From assembly GCA_017483185.1 (NCBI GenBank), contig JAFULM010000014.1, forward strand, positions 1-35,350: 35,350 nucleotides of DNA, in the 5' to 3' direction. Both the position numbers and the translations under genes were made by a program. The stretch's first letter is position 1; every line of letters begins with the position of its first letter. Shown here piece by piece: positions 8,665 through 16,323 of the stretch. Under the pieces are notes generated by a model. The model did no database searches and had not been told where the DNA came from. It saw nothing but the letters and a program-made list of their open reading frames with translations. The DNA is from Prevotella sp. (GTDB lineage: Bacteria > Bacteroidota > Bacteroidia > Bacteroidales > Bacteroidaceae).

Positions 8665-9444
8665 TTATCTGTTTGTTGTTTGTTTCTTCTTTCTGCCTGT
8701 CATCCTCACTATGACTATGCTCAACTCGTAGAGCAGCCATATCGGCAGCGAGACGACAAACAGCGTAAATATGTCTGTCGTCGGCGTTATGATGGCGGCC
8801 ACGATGAGTATGGCCACGACGGCATGACGCCGATAGCGCGCCATCGACTCTCCGTCGACGAGTCCCATGCGGGCCAGAAGCCAACTGACGACAGGCAGCT
8901 CAAAGACGACTCCCATCACGAGACACATCGTTATCAGAGTGTCGATGTACGACTGTATCGTGAGCATGTTGTCGACGTCGGGGCTCACCTGATATGTGCC
9001 CAGAAAACGGACGGTAAGGGGGAATATCAGAAAATAGTTGAGCAGCGTCCCGGCCATGAACATCACGTAGGAACTCAGCGTGATGCGTACGGCATATCGG
9101 CGTTCGTCGGCATAGAGGGCCGGCGAGATGAAACGGAACAGGACGTACAGCACGTAGGGCGAAGCCGTCAGCAGACCGGCATAGAGGGCCGTCTTCATGT
9201 GAATCATGAACTGTTCGGTCAGCCCCGTGTTCATCAGATGAAGCGCAAACGGCTCCGTGCCAAGCAGACGGTAGGTCACAAAACTGCCCTCACGCGGCGC
9301 GAGCACAACGGCAAACAGCGTGTCCTTCATGCAGAAGGCCACCATCGCCATGACAACCGTGACGACTATGATGCGTATCAGACAAGCTCTCAGCTCGTCC
9401 AGATGATCCCAGAAAGTGGCCACGCCACCCTCTCCGACGCTCAT
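8665..9444 (-). CDS. tatC: Sec-independent protein translocase TatC
   Basis: This 259-residue inner-membrane protein is the receptor of the twin-arginine translocase, which exports folded cofactor-bearing proteins. The N-terminal [14 protein letters not shown] matches the signal-binding region of TatC, and six membrane helices can be seen. Conserved segments include LYADERRYA and [17 protein letters not shown], with the buried Glu and the Pro of the family. Its ATG overlaps the tatA stop in ATGA. No tatB gene lies in the window, as is usual for Bacteroidetes. The gene immediately downstream but one carries a Tat signal. Confidence 0.95.
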   Translation of the reverse strand: MSVGEGGVATFWDHLDELRACLIRIIVVTVVMAMVAFCMKDTLFAVVLAPREGSFVTYRLLGTEPFALHLMNTGLTEQFMIHMKTALYAGLLTASPYVLYVLFRFISPALYADERRYAVRITLSSYVMFMAGTLLNYFLIFPLTVRFLGTYQVSPDVDNMLTIQSYIDTLITMCLVMGVVFELPVVSWLLARMGLVDGESMARYRRHAVVAILIVAAIITPTTDIFTLFVVSLPIWLLYELSIVIVRMTGRKKKQTTNR

Positions 9445-9644
9445 TCCTTCGCCGGTCCGTCGTTACCGGCCTCCTTCTTCTTGTCTCCGGCCGAGGCGTC
9501 TTCGCCCAGTCCGCTCATTCCGTCCTTAAAGCTCTTGACACCCTTGCCAAGTCCGTTCATCAGTTCGGGTATCTTCTTGCCGCCGAAGAGCAGCAGTATG
9601 ATAAGCGCGATGACGAGTATCTCTTGTATTCCAAGTCCAAACAT
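9441..9644 (-). CDS. tatA: Sec-independent protein translocase TatA
   Basis: A 67-residue TatA/E protein: one membrane helix (residues 6-21), the FGGKKIPEL hinge with the conserved Phe-Gly, then an amphipathic helix and a charged tail rich in Lys, Glu and Asp. TatA multimers form the translocation site recruited to TatC. It is the first gene of the tatA-tatC-polyferredoxin-reductase operon. The promoter-like element at 9709-9716 lies about 65 nt upstream. Confidence 0.94.
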   Translation of the reverse strand: MFGLGIQEILVIALIILLLFGGKKIPELMNGLGKGVKSFKDGMSGLGEDASAGDKKKEAGNDGPAKE

Positions 9645-9684
9645 AGTCTTATTCTCCTTTATTTACGTTACGTTGTCAACATTC

Positions 9685-9699
9685 AACCGGCAGCCGGTT
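9685..9699. other. Small hairpin in tatA leader
   Basis: AACCGG and CCGGTT surround a 3-nt loop in the presumed 5' leader of tatA, just downstream of the -7 box. It could affect initiation or stability of the tat transcript. Confidence 0.35.
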
Positions 9700-9708
9700 T
9701 ATCGGTTG

Positions 9709-9716
9709 CAAAATTA
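9709..9716 (-). promoter_or_regulatory. -7 promoter element for tatA operon
   Basis: TAATTTTG on the minus strand fits TAnnTTTG exactly. No clear -33 TTTG is seen at the usual spacing, so the assignment rests on the -7 box and its place upstream of tatA. Confidence 0.5.
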
Positions 9717-9793
9717 ATGCAAACCGACAGAAACGGCATTATCTTTATTACGGATTAAGTTACCAAAATCACATCTATTGCTATCCCGGAAAG

Positions 9794-10321
9794 TCAGACG
9801 TATGCCGCCCACTCCGGCCCACGGGTGCGGACGATGTGGTCCAGCAGTCCCTCACAGGCGTCCTCCAGCAGTTCGATGACCAGCTCAAATCCGCGGTCGC
9901 CGCCGTAATAAGGGTCCGGCACCTCGGTGTGTCCGTCGTGCCGACGGCAGAAGTCCGTCATCATCATCACCTTGCGGCGCTGGTCGTCCGTCCGGGCCAG
10001 AGCCATGACGTCATGACGGTTTTCGCTGTCCATCACGACGATGATGTCAAAACGGTCCATATCCTCACGGCATATCTGCCGCGCGCGGCTGCAGAAGTCA
10101 TATCCGTGGGCTGCCCCGTGGCTACGCATGCGGCGGTCAGGCAGTTCACCCGCGTGCCACGGGCCGATGCCGGCAGAGTCGATTTCGATGTTGTCGTCCA
10201 ACATCCGCTCGTGGACCAAGTGGCGCATGATGCCCTCGGCTGCCGGCGAACGACAGATGTTGCCGAGGCAAATGAACAACACTGACGTCCGCATGTCCTG
10301 CTTGATGTTTTCTTCTTTCAT
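9794..10321 (-). CDS. Low-molecular-weight protein-tyrosine phosphatase
   Basis: This 175-residue cytoplasmic phosphatase has the active-site loop CLGNICRS (Cys18, Arg24; the CX5R motif), placed at the N-terminus as in the LMW-PTP family. The general-acid motif is present as VPDPYYGG at about residues 125-132. The family removes phosphate from tyrosines and often controls exopolysaccharide or stress proteins; no kinase partner is nearby. Length is slightly above the usual 150-160 because of about a dozen extra N-terminal residues; a GTG or later start is possible. It has its own -7 box at 10346-10353 and seems to be a single-gene unit. Confidence 0.92.
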   Translation of the reverse strand: MKEENIKQDMRTSVLFICLGNICRSPAAEGIMRHLVHERMLDDNIEIDSAGIGPWHAGELPDRRMRSHGAAHGYDFCSRARQICREDMDRFDIIVVMDSENRHDVMALARTDDQRRKVMMMTDFCRRHDGHTEVPDPYYGGDRGFELVIELLEDACEGLLDHIVRTRGPEWAAYV

Positions 10322-10345
10322 ATTTGTCCGTATTCAATCTCTTTT

Positions 10346-10353
10346 CAAAGATA
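10346..10353 (-). promoter_or_regulatory. -7 promoter element for the tyrosine phosphatase gene
   Basis: TATCTTTG on the minus strand matches TAnnTTTG and lies 25 nt before the ATG at 10321. Confidence 0.55.
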
Positions 10354-10421
10354 CATTTTCCGTCCGAGAATCAGACACGAGAATGTATCAGAATGTAAAG
10401 GAAGCGTCTTGATACACCCAC

Positions 10422-10937
10422 CTACTCTTCCTCCTCGGCAGAGAAGTCGGTCCTGTGCTTCTTCGCGTAGCTCAGATCTGTCGCATCGCTGATTTTGACG
10501 AGGTCAAACGAGGCCATCGTCTCGCCCGTATCGTAGTTGTCAAAATAGCCGCGGAAATGGGTGCTGCGACCGACACTGTACAACTCATAATCGCGTATGA
10601 TCACACGATAACCGTCGTCATATTCAAGATAGATCTTTCCGTCGCGCACGGTCCAGTCGAATCCCACCTGAACGAACGGTTTGTGGCGATCATGCGGATA
10701 GTCTGTCTCCAAGCCGTAACCACCGTGAGCGAAAACACCTTCCTGCACAAACTGTATTTCGGTATCGTAGTCGTTGTTGTGAAAACGGTCCACGTAATAG
10801 CTTCCTTGGATAATCCCTCGCCATATCCCGTTCATGTCATACGCCTGATCGGCGTCATCGTCATCACATGATGTCATTGAGACAGCCGTGGCCATAAGCA
10901 TCACGACAAATGTCAGATAGTTGCAGAATCGTTTCAT
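10422..10937 (-). CDS. Small lipoprotein of unknown function
   Basis: A 171-residue protein with a lipoprotein signal peptide: a Lys-Arg n-region, a hydrophobic core (about residues 8-22) and the lipobox MTSC, followed by an Asp-rich stretch that in Bacteroidetes often marks proteins kept in or sent to the outer membrane. The mature part looks like a small beta-rich fold with repeated Gly-Tyr-Asp and Trp-Arg-Gly segments, such as MNGIWRGIIQGSYYVD near residue 35, resembling lipocalin-like lipoproteins of this phylum. No catalytic motif is seen. It is monocistronic with a good -7 box at 11013-11020. Confidence 0.7.
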   Translation of the reverse strand: MKRFCNYLTFVVMLMATAVSMTSCDDDDADQAYDMNGIWRGIIQGSYYVDRFHNNDYDTEIQFVQEGVFAHGGYGLETDYPHDRHKPFVQVGFDWTVRDGKIYLEYDDGYRVIIRDYELYSVGRSTHFRGYFDNYDTGETMASFDLVKISDATDLSYAKKHRTDFSAEEEE

Positions 10938-11012
10938 ATTCTTTTCCGTTATTGATTATTGATTTGATATGTATTTGACCTTAAAGTTGTCAACATCCTG
11001 TATTGACAATTG

Positions 11013-11020
11013 CAAATATA
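11013..11020 (-). promoter_or_regulatory. -7 promoter element for the lipoprotein gene
   Basis: TATATTTG on the minus strand fits TAnnTTTG, about 75 nt upstream of the lipoprotein ATG. A TTTG lies 23 nt further upstream, slightly more than the normal spacing. Confidence 0.5.
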
Positions 11021-11392
11021 CGACAAAAACATAAGACCACACACAAACAGAGCCGCAAAAAACGACATTTTCTTCACCGGATTTAACACATTGCGATTGC
11101 GGCACAAGGCATTTCGGCTAATTCCGTACGTCACGGCACACCTCGAGGGCATCGTTTTTTCTTACAAAATCGTGTACGGAAAAATCTCCGTTCAGCGTCG
11201 TTTCGAGGCCTTTTCGGCAGCCGCGGGGGCCTCCTTGCATCCGTCGGACATGTGGTGACGGACACAATCGGCAGCCGTCGACACCCCGGGAGGGCCTTAC
11301 GGGACTCAAAAAACGAAAAAGTTCGCCGTTTCTGCATCGCCGTCAGACCACAAAAAAGCGACCGTTTCCGACCAACGGGGCCCTTATTGGGT

Positions 11393-11458
11393 TGCAACGG
11401 CGTGCCCGTCATGATGCAACGGCGGCCTCCTTGCAATGCAACGGCGGCCCCGTTGCAG
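11393..11458. repeat. Three tandem copies of a 22-bp GC-rich unit
   Basis: TGCAACGGCG begins at 11393, 11415 and 11437, exactly 22 bp apart; the second and third units share most of their length. The third unit contains an inverted repeat, TGCAACGG and CCGTTGCA (11437-11457). Confidence 0.65.
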
Positions 11459-11459
11459 A

Positions 11460-11478
11460 GCCGTAAGGGCCTTACGGC
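11460..11478. repeat. Palindrome with 9-bp arms
   Basis: GCCGTAAGG, one G, and CCTTACGGC form a perfect inverted repeat. Half of it (GGGCCTTACGG) recurs at 11292-11302. It directly follows the 22-bp tandem repeat. Confidence 0.5.
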
Positions 11479-11861
11479 ATCCCGACCGCCATCTTCTGAA
11501 AAACCAAAGGAAAGCCTCCCGATCGCAAGCAGCTGAGTGTCAGCCCGTTAGAAAAAGCATGGTTTTTTCAATGAAAAAACGCCCCGATTTTTACCTTCGC
11601 AGGATTGAAGAATTTGGAGGCACTGCGGAAAAAATTCATAAAGTGCCCCTAAAAAACGGCCCTAAATTCAGAATTTTTATGACATTACAGCCCTGAGAGT
11701 AGAAATCCGTTTATCAAAACAGACAGCGACTCTACCTCTACAATGGAGACGGCCACTATTTTACGCTGTAACAGGTTCAATTTTAATCAGACTACAGTCA
11801 CAACCGCACGTCTTTTGAAAAATAATTACCTCATCATGCCACATAATGCAAAAATAAGCAC

Positions 11862-11869
11862 TATCTTTG
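11862..11869 (+). promoter_or_regulatory. -7 promoter element for the candidate structured RNA
   Basis: TATCTTTG on the plus strand matches TAnnTTTG. It stands just ahead of a structured, GC-rich block that has no protein gene, so the product would be an RNA starting near 11876. No good -33 box is seen. Confidence 0.5.
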
Positions 11870-11875
11870 CAGTCG

Positions 11876-12261
11876 GATCATATATTGCCTTAAGACAAAA
11901 GCTGCCAGCGTGAGACGTGTCTCCATGACAGCAGACTAGGCAGCCCACGCCGGGTTAAGTGCGGCCGTGTCTGACCGCATGAAGCGGGCTTTGGGCGGGG
12001 AAAATGGTTCGAGACATATTGAAGGCGTTTATCTGACGCTCTGTTCTTGACACATCGAATCTTGCAAATTCCAAAATCAAAGTCTTGAACTAAGCCAACG
12101 GTAGATGTCCCGGGTGTGATTATGTCATCTCGCGGAGAGTTCGCAAGCACGAGCTGTACCCTTTCGGTACAGACGGATTGTTTGCTGAAAGCTCTGTTGA
12201 TTGATGATTAATTCATATCGGCGTGGGCTCTGACGTTGTCTGTTCAACTATAATAGGCAAT
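11876..12261 (+). ncRNA. Candidate structured non-coding RNA (about 385 nt)
   Basis: The block between a Bacteroidetes promoter and the left end of the element can fold on itself over its whole length. A closing helix pairs ATTGCCT (11884-11890) with AGGCAAT (12255-12261). Inside it CAGAC (11932-11936) pairs with GTCTG (12238-12242). AGCCCACGCCG (11942-11952) pairs perfectly over 11 bp with CGGCGTGGGCT (12219-12229). Local hairpins include TGCGG/CCGCA (11960-11979) and CTGTACC/GGTACAG (12154-12172). The block is richer in G+C than its flanks and has no credible ORF. I do not recognise the tmRNA tag, the RNase P core or an SRP domain in it. An unusual 6S-like or Bacteroidales-specific RNA is possible. 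The ends are approximate. Confidence 0.5.
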
Positions 12262-12276
12262 GCAAGAGCCTCGACT

Positions 12277-12305
12277 CGTGGAACAGACAGCAAGACGGTT
12301 CCACG
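12277..12305. other. 8-bp hairpin at the RNA 3' side / possible element end
   Basis: CGTGGAAC (12277-12284) and GTTCCACG (12298-12305) form a perfect stem with a 13-nt loop. The right arm is part of an 11-bp sequence repeated at 33494-33504, so it may be a terminator remnant or part of an attachment site. Confidence 0.35.
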
Positions 12306-12308
12306 CTT
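12298..12308. other. Possible left attachment site core (attL candidate)
   Basis: GTTCCACGCTT occurs here and, in the same orientation, at 33494-33504. The pair brackets all element genes, with the integrases next to the right copy. Eleven bases could match by chance in spans this long, so this is a suggestion only. Confidence 0.25.
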
Positions 12309-12438
12309 GAACCCATCTCAATATTCTATAACACTGATAACCAACTAAAATACGATATTCTACCAGTTGTTTGATACCGCAAAGTTCCCACAGTATTGAA
12401 GTGTCCACAAATATGAAATATACAGACCTTTAGATTAT

Positions 12439-12951
12439 TCATTTTGATTTGCCATAACTTTCAACGGGTTCTGCTACCATATTATATTCAACCTCTATCG
12501 TCTTGTAATATTTTATTTTTCTGTCTTCAAGGTAAATATGGTTAAGAGTATATTCCAAAGCCTCTAAAGTCTGTTGACGGACTTTTGGTTTCAACTGACA
12601 TTCCCAAACAGTAATACAATGCCACCCCATCGAAGTTATCTGTTGCCGTTCCTCTATATCCCTACTCCGATTACGCTCAATTTTATTCTTCCAAAATTCA
12701 ACATTTGTCTTTGGTAGAACGTAGTATTTGCATCCTTCGTGACCGTGCCAAAAGCAACCATTTACGAAAATAACAGTTCTGTATTTGCGCAAAACCAAGT
12801 CGGGATGCCCAGGAAGCCGTGGATGATTCAGTCTATACCGAAACCCACGGCCGAACAAGAACTTTCTCACCAGCAATTCTGGCTTCGTATTCTTGCTTTT
12901 TATCGCAGACATACAACGATGGCGCTGCTCTTGGGTCAAGACATCAACCAT
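12439..12951 (-). CDS. vsr: Vsr-family (very short patch repair) endonuclease
   Basis: This 170-residue nuclease of the PD-(D/E)XK fold keeps all Vsr signatures. These are the N-terminal MSAIKSKNTKPELLVRKFLFGRGFRYR, the catalytic Asp in LPGHPDLVL (about residue 51), IFVNGCFWHGHEGC with the zinc and active-site His and Cys residues (about 62-76), and FWKNKIERNRSRD. Classical Vsr nicks T:G mismatches left by 5-methylcytosine deamination and sits beside a cytosine methyltransferase; none is present in this window. Instead its ATG overlaps the stop of the HerA gene by 8 nt, making it the last gene of the SIR2-HerA set. A defence nuclease role is inferred from this context. Confidence 0.9.
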   Translation of the reverse strand: MVDVLTQEQRHRCMSAIKSKNTKPELLVRKFLFGRGFRYRLNHPRLPGHPDLVLRKYRTVIFVNGCFWHGHEGCKYYVLPKTNVEFWKNKIERNRSRDIEERQQITSMGWHCITVWECQLKPKVRQQTLEALEYTLNHIYLEDRKIKYYKTIEVEYNMVAEPVESYGKSK

Positions 12952-15022
12952 TGTATTTGTTATTTTTGTCTTTATCAGTCACAACTTCTTTGTAAAACCA
13001 TTCCATCTTAATGTCACAGTTCTTGCTATTTGGTGCTGGCTCAGCTTCTTTAATTTTAACCATAATTGGCATAGGTACACAATTTCCGAAGATTAACGCC
13101 TCACCAGGAACAGCTTGTTTGATTTTTGTTATATAATCTTCACTGAAGTATGGAAGAACTGAATAGATATATTTCATATCAACTTCGTTCTGTATTCTAT
13201 GAACGATATAGTTTCCACATTGCGACAAAACCGTCTGGGATAACTCTGAGGGTCTTTGTGAAGATATAATCAAATATAGAGAGTATTTCCGGCCTTCTCG
13301 TGCTATTTTTTCAAAAATATTCTCACGCATTATGTAATTAGCGTCTTTTCGAATATAGCGATGTGCTTCATCAAGAATCAGATGTATTGGTTTTTGCTGT
13401 CGCAATTTCCCAAACTTATGTTTTCTATAATCGAACACCATTCGAGATACGACACTTGTCATCAATTCTAAAGCATCCGTTCCCACTTCACTCGAATCTA
13501 TAGTGATAAGTTGTTTGCTTTTTCCCTCAGAATCTGAGATGCCAAACATTTTTTCTAAGTAGTCATTGCAATCTTGATAATCTGGAGTTTCAATACGCAT
13601 AAACGCGCACTCTGGGTTATAAAGAAAGAAATCCAACCGACTCATCAGCGTAGATGTGAAGTCTCTAATGTGCAGATTACCATGAGCCTCTTCTTCCAAA
13701 AGTACCATATCAACCGCAGTTCGCAGATAGTGGTAATCAAAGTATTTACCAGGCATAAGCTTGTTTTGGTCTACCGACAAAGCATCACTTTCATCGATTT
13801 GTCGGAATGCACCTTCTGTTTGGGTACCTGAAAGGTTCGCTTCGCAATGGTCACGATGTTTTGTTATACATACGTATTTCGGCTTGTCTTCTATAGCTGT
13901 AAAAAGATTAAGTGCATTAGACAAGGAATCATTATTGTTGCCAAAGTTAACCACGCACAGGTCGTTACATGCATTGAGAAAGTTAGAAAGATCTGTCAAG
14001 ACATTATTATCAGCATCATCACCAAGACCTCGATCGCATGTCTGCCTAAGCATTGCGATAGCTCCTTTTGCCGCTGTCATTTTGGAGGTGTCACTATCTA
14101 TTCTGCTTACAATATTGAATAGCATTTGCTGTAATTTCCATTTGATATAATTGGCAAATCGATGAGTATCGTTTCTTTTATCAGTATTGAAAATGCTATA
14201 AAACTTATAACTCTCTTGAAGGACTCTGTCCCAGAACGGTTTTTGAGTTCGTTCCGATGCCATTAAAAATGACAACCACTCATCAAGGTTCATCAAATAA
14301 TAAGGTAATATGAACCGTTTATGTACACCATTCTCCTCACATATATTAGGCTTATAGAAAATAGATTCTATCTCGTTATTCAAATGTGCCTCTACTCCCA
14401 AAGCCATAGGATATTCACCATTTGCATCGAATATGATTGTTTTGGCTCCTATAGCTTCATTTTCATGCTTGCGATATACTTCATGCAAAATATGAGCTAT
14501 TGTATTAGACTTGCCGCTACCACTATTCCCAAGTACGGCTGAATGTATATTGAAGAAACGGTTGATATCAAGTTCTATAGAGTAATTAATCAAACTTTTA
14601 CTTGTCCCAATGAAAATTGTTGAATGTACGCCTTCAATGTCATATCCTTCATTACAAGACAATATTGAATCCAAATCATTAAAAGTCACGATTTCCACGT
14701 CACTATACAAAGAAGGGAAAATACCCACACCCATACAGAACTTTTCGTGCATTAATGTTCCTATTGGCTTAATGATAATCTCTCTTGAACTGTCGAGATT
14801 ATATGTACTATATACTTGATTTTCCTTGCCTACCCAATCAACTATTGATACCACCTCACACAAAATATACTCTCCTGAAGAGTTTATTGTCTTCAAGTAA
14901 CTACCAATATTGCCAAAATAGTATACTTTTCCATCAATATTGACAGTAGAGTTTCTTGTAGTGTGAAACAAGCGAACTCTAAACTTGTCATATTCCACTG
15001 ATATTATTTTACCTATTTTCAT
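12944..15022 (-). CDS. herA: HerA-family ATPase/helicase (SIR2-HerA defence)
   Basis: A 692-residue hexameric-type DNA translocase of the HerA/FtsK superfamily. An N-terminal beta-rich HAS-barrel-like part (about 1-110) precedes Walker A GNSGSGKSNT (165-174). Walker B is PIHLILDEAHRY, about residues 565-576, and is followed by the HerA sensor and arginine-finger region SSQRPSELSQTVLSQCGNYIVHRI. HerA pairs with SIR2 effectors in known anti-phage systems, where it forms a complex that activates or scaffolds the effector. The track-length frame opens with a TTG at 15034, but the ATG at 15022 starts MKIGKIISVEYDKF and is preferred; it overlaps the SIR2 gene by 14 nt. The gene is clearly AT-richer than the chromosome to the left. 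Confidence 0.9.
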   Translation of the reverse strand: MKIGKIISVEYDKFRVRLFHTTRNSTVNIDGKVYYFGNIGSYLKTINSSGEYILCEVVSIVDWVGKENQVYSTYNLDSSREIIIKPIGTLMHEKFCMGVGIFPSLYSDVEIVTFNDLDSILSCNEGYDIEGVHSTIFIGTSKSLINYSIELDINRFFNIHSAVLGNSGSGKSNTIAHILHEVYRKHENEAIGAKTIIFDANGEYPMALGVEAHLNNEIESIFYKPNICEENGVHKRFILPYYLMNLDEWLSFLMASERTQKPFWDRVLQESYKFYSIFNTDKRNDTHRFANYIKWKLQQMLFNIVSRIDSDTSKMTAAKGAIAMLRQTCDRGLGDDADNNVLTDLSNFLNACNDLCVVNFGNNNDSLSNALNLFTAIEDKPKYVCITKHRDHCEANLSGTQTEGAFRQIDESDALSVDQNKLMPGKYFDYHYLRTAVDMVLLEEEAHGNLHIRDFTSTLMSRLDFFLYNPECAFMRIETPDYQDCNDYLEKMFGISDSEGKSKQLITIDSSEVGTDALELMTSVVSRMVFDYRKHKFGKLRQQKPIHLILDEAHRYIRKDANYIMRENIFEKIAREGRKYSLYLIISSQRPSELSQTVLSQCGNYIVHRIQNEVDMKYIYSVLPYFSEDYITKIKQAVPGEALIFGNCVPMPIMVKIKEAEPAPNSKNCDIKMEWFYKEVVTDKDKNNKYNG

Positions 15023-16283
15023 CTTTTGTTTCAATCTTTAAGCTTTCGACGAATCGGTTAAGTACATTTTCTTCTTTTTGGAATGTGTCAAGATTTGGCA
15101 AGAGATTATTAACTATATAATCAAAGTAATTAATTGTTCCCTTTTTATCCTTTTTGTCTTCGTCATTATACTCTATCCCACTAATTGTAAAGATGCGCTT
15201 ATCGTCAATAAAGAAGATTGGCTTAGTTTTCTTTTCCTCGATTTTTGGTTTGGAGCCAAAGATCACCACATTTATAGTTGAATTAGTAGCCAAGGCCCTA
15301 TATATTATATCGTTTACATGCCTGTCACTGAAACTATATCCTATAACAAATAGGACAGAATGTGGTTCTAGTAATTTGTTTTGGAACTCGCGAAAGAGGT
15401 CAACATATGGGCTGCCCAAGCTTTTGTCCTGCTTTGTTGGGGTGGGATATATTAGAACAGAGCCATTGGGGGTTGTTTCAGAAGGAACAACTTCCTCAAT
15501 CTCGAAATAATTATTAGTTTGATTATGCGATTCACGCCAATTGACAGAACCATGAATTTTATAAAGATATACCATATTTTCAACAGGTTCATATTTGTCA
15601 ATACTAGTGTCCATTCGTTTAGACCATGTATAGTTGAAAATAGCAGGATTAAAGTACTTGTGAAGTCCTCCGCTAAAACCATTAATGTAATGAATATTTA
15701 ATGCGTCAAGAGCTGTTTCACTGAACAAATCGTTATTTGTCGTAAACACTCGAATTCTGGAATTATCCTTAGTCCTAAGAGCCAACTTTTGATAGAAAGT
15801 TTTATAGTATCCTAAGACCTTATTGTGATTATCTTTATCGAACCCAATATTGATACTGTTAAAAATATGCTTTTCAACTTTATCTATCATGGCTTCATAA
15901 AGTTTCAACCAAGATTCTATGTTCTCTTGTTGCTCCTTGACCGTGATCTCTATCCCCTGATAATGTGTTCTTGCGGCATACATTACTGTCAGACATTTCT
16001 CTAAATTGCTTTCACATTTTGCAGCGATACTTTTGAACTCTGTTTCCATTTCTTTCTCTTCGGCGGTGAAGGACAACGAAGTATAAAGTTCCGACATTGT
16101 AGGAATTGCTCCACTACTTGTGCCGGACCCAAAAAGAAAATTGACATTTTTCAAATTAAACAACTCTCGGATCTTGTCCTTAAGTAAAGAAAGCTGTTCT
16201 TCAAAATTAGAACCCGATTGAAAATAATCAGAAGTGCCTTGGGTCATAACCAAGTCACCAAATTTATGTTTATTATCTGTCAT
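15009..16283 (-). CDS. SIR2-family NADase-type effector (SIR2-HerA defence)
   Basis: This 424-residue protein has a SIR2_2-type catalytic domain. It shows FGSGTSSGAIP (about 51-61) for NAD binding, FTTNND (180-185), the catalytic-type histidine in YKIHGSVNW (His244) and VIGYSFSDRHVNDI near residue 320. The key residues are intact, so NAD+ hydrolysis is expected. In known SIR2-HerA systems infection triggers NAD+ loss and stops phage growth; that role is inferred here. The middle region (about 60-180) is helical and does not match the catalytic core. The ATG at 16283 is preferred over the GTG at 16289. It lies 34 nt after the AlbA_2 gene and overlaps herA. Confidence 0.88.
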   Translation of the reverse strand: MTDNKHKFGDLVMTQGTSDYFQSGSNFEEQLSLLKDKIRELFNLKNVNFLFGSGTSSGAIPTMSELYTSLSFTAEEKEMETEFKSIAAKCESNLEKCLTVMYAARTHYQGIEITVKEQQENIESWLKLYEAMIDKVEKHIFNSINIGFDKDNHNKVLGYYKTFYQKLALRTKDNSRIRVFTTNNDLFSETALDALNIHYINGFSGGLHKYFNPAIFNYTWSKRMDTSIDKYEPVENMVYLYKIHGSVNWRESHNQTNNYFEIEEVVPSETTPNGSVLIYPTPTKQDKSLGSPYVDLFREFQNKLLEPHSVLFVIGYSFSDRHVNDIIYRALATNSTINVVIFGSKPKIEEKKTKPIFFIDDKRIFTISGIEYNDEDKKDKKGTINYFDYIVNNLLPNLDTFQKEENVLNRFVESLKIETKDENR

Positions 16284-16323
16284 AATCACTTGTCAATATG
16301 AGGTTGTTAATTCAAATTTGTCT

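Larger units (their letters stand above)
11021..11861. other. Long intergenic stretch without a convincing gene
   Basis: About 840 nt between the lipoprotein promoter and the RNA promoter hold only short open frames with no family features. The middle part (about 11220-11540) is GC-rich with short repeats (GGGCCTTACGG at 11292-11302 and 11467-11477, plus the tandem repeat listed separately). The last part is AT-rich. It may be a decayed segment or an RNA-bearing spacer. Confidence 0.5.

Noticed and set aside
8680-9717. 345-codon plus-strand frame opposite tatC-tatA
   Set aside because: Shadow frame; His/Arg/Gln-rich with no recognisable domain.
11393-11458. CRISPR array
   Set aside because: Only three contiguous 22-bp units without spacers and no cas genes; an ordinary tandem repeat.
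11890-12150. Minus-strand open frame of 86 codons inside the structured RNA block
   Set aside because: No family features, odd composition, and it overlaps the nested RNA helices; likely a chance frame on the opposite strand of an RNA gene.
11876-12261. tmRNA or RNase P RNA
   Set aside because: Neither an ALAA-type tag frame, a CCA-type acceptor, nor the GAGGAAAG and ACAGAAA cores are present.
12277-12315. tRNA T-arm-like fold (GGTTC, 7-nt loop, GAACC) near the element's left end
   Set aside because: The loop lacks the TTCRANY sequence and no acceptor or anticodon stem is found, so this is not a tRNA.
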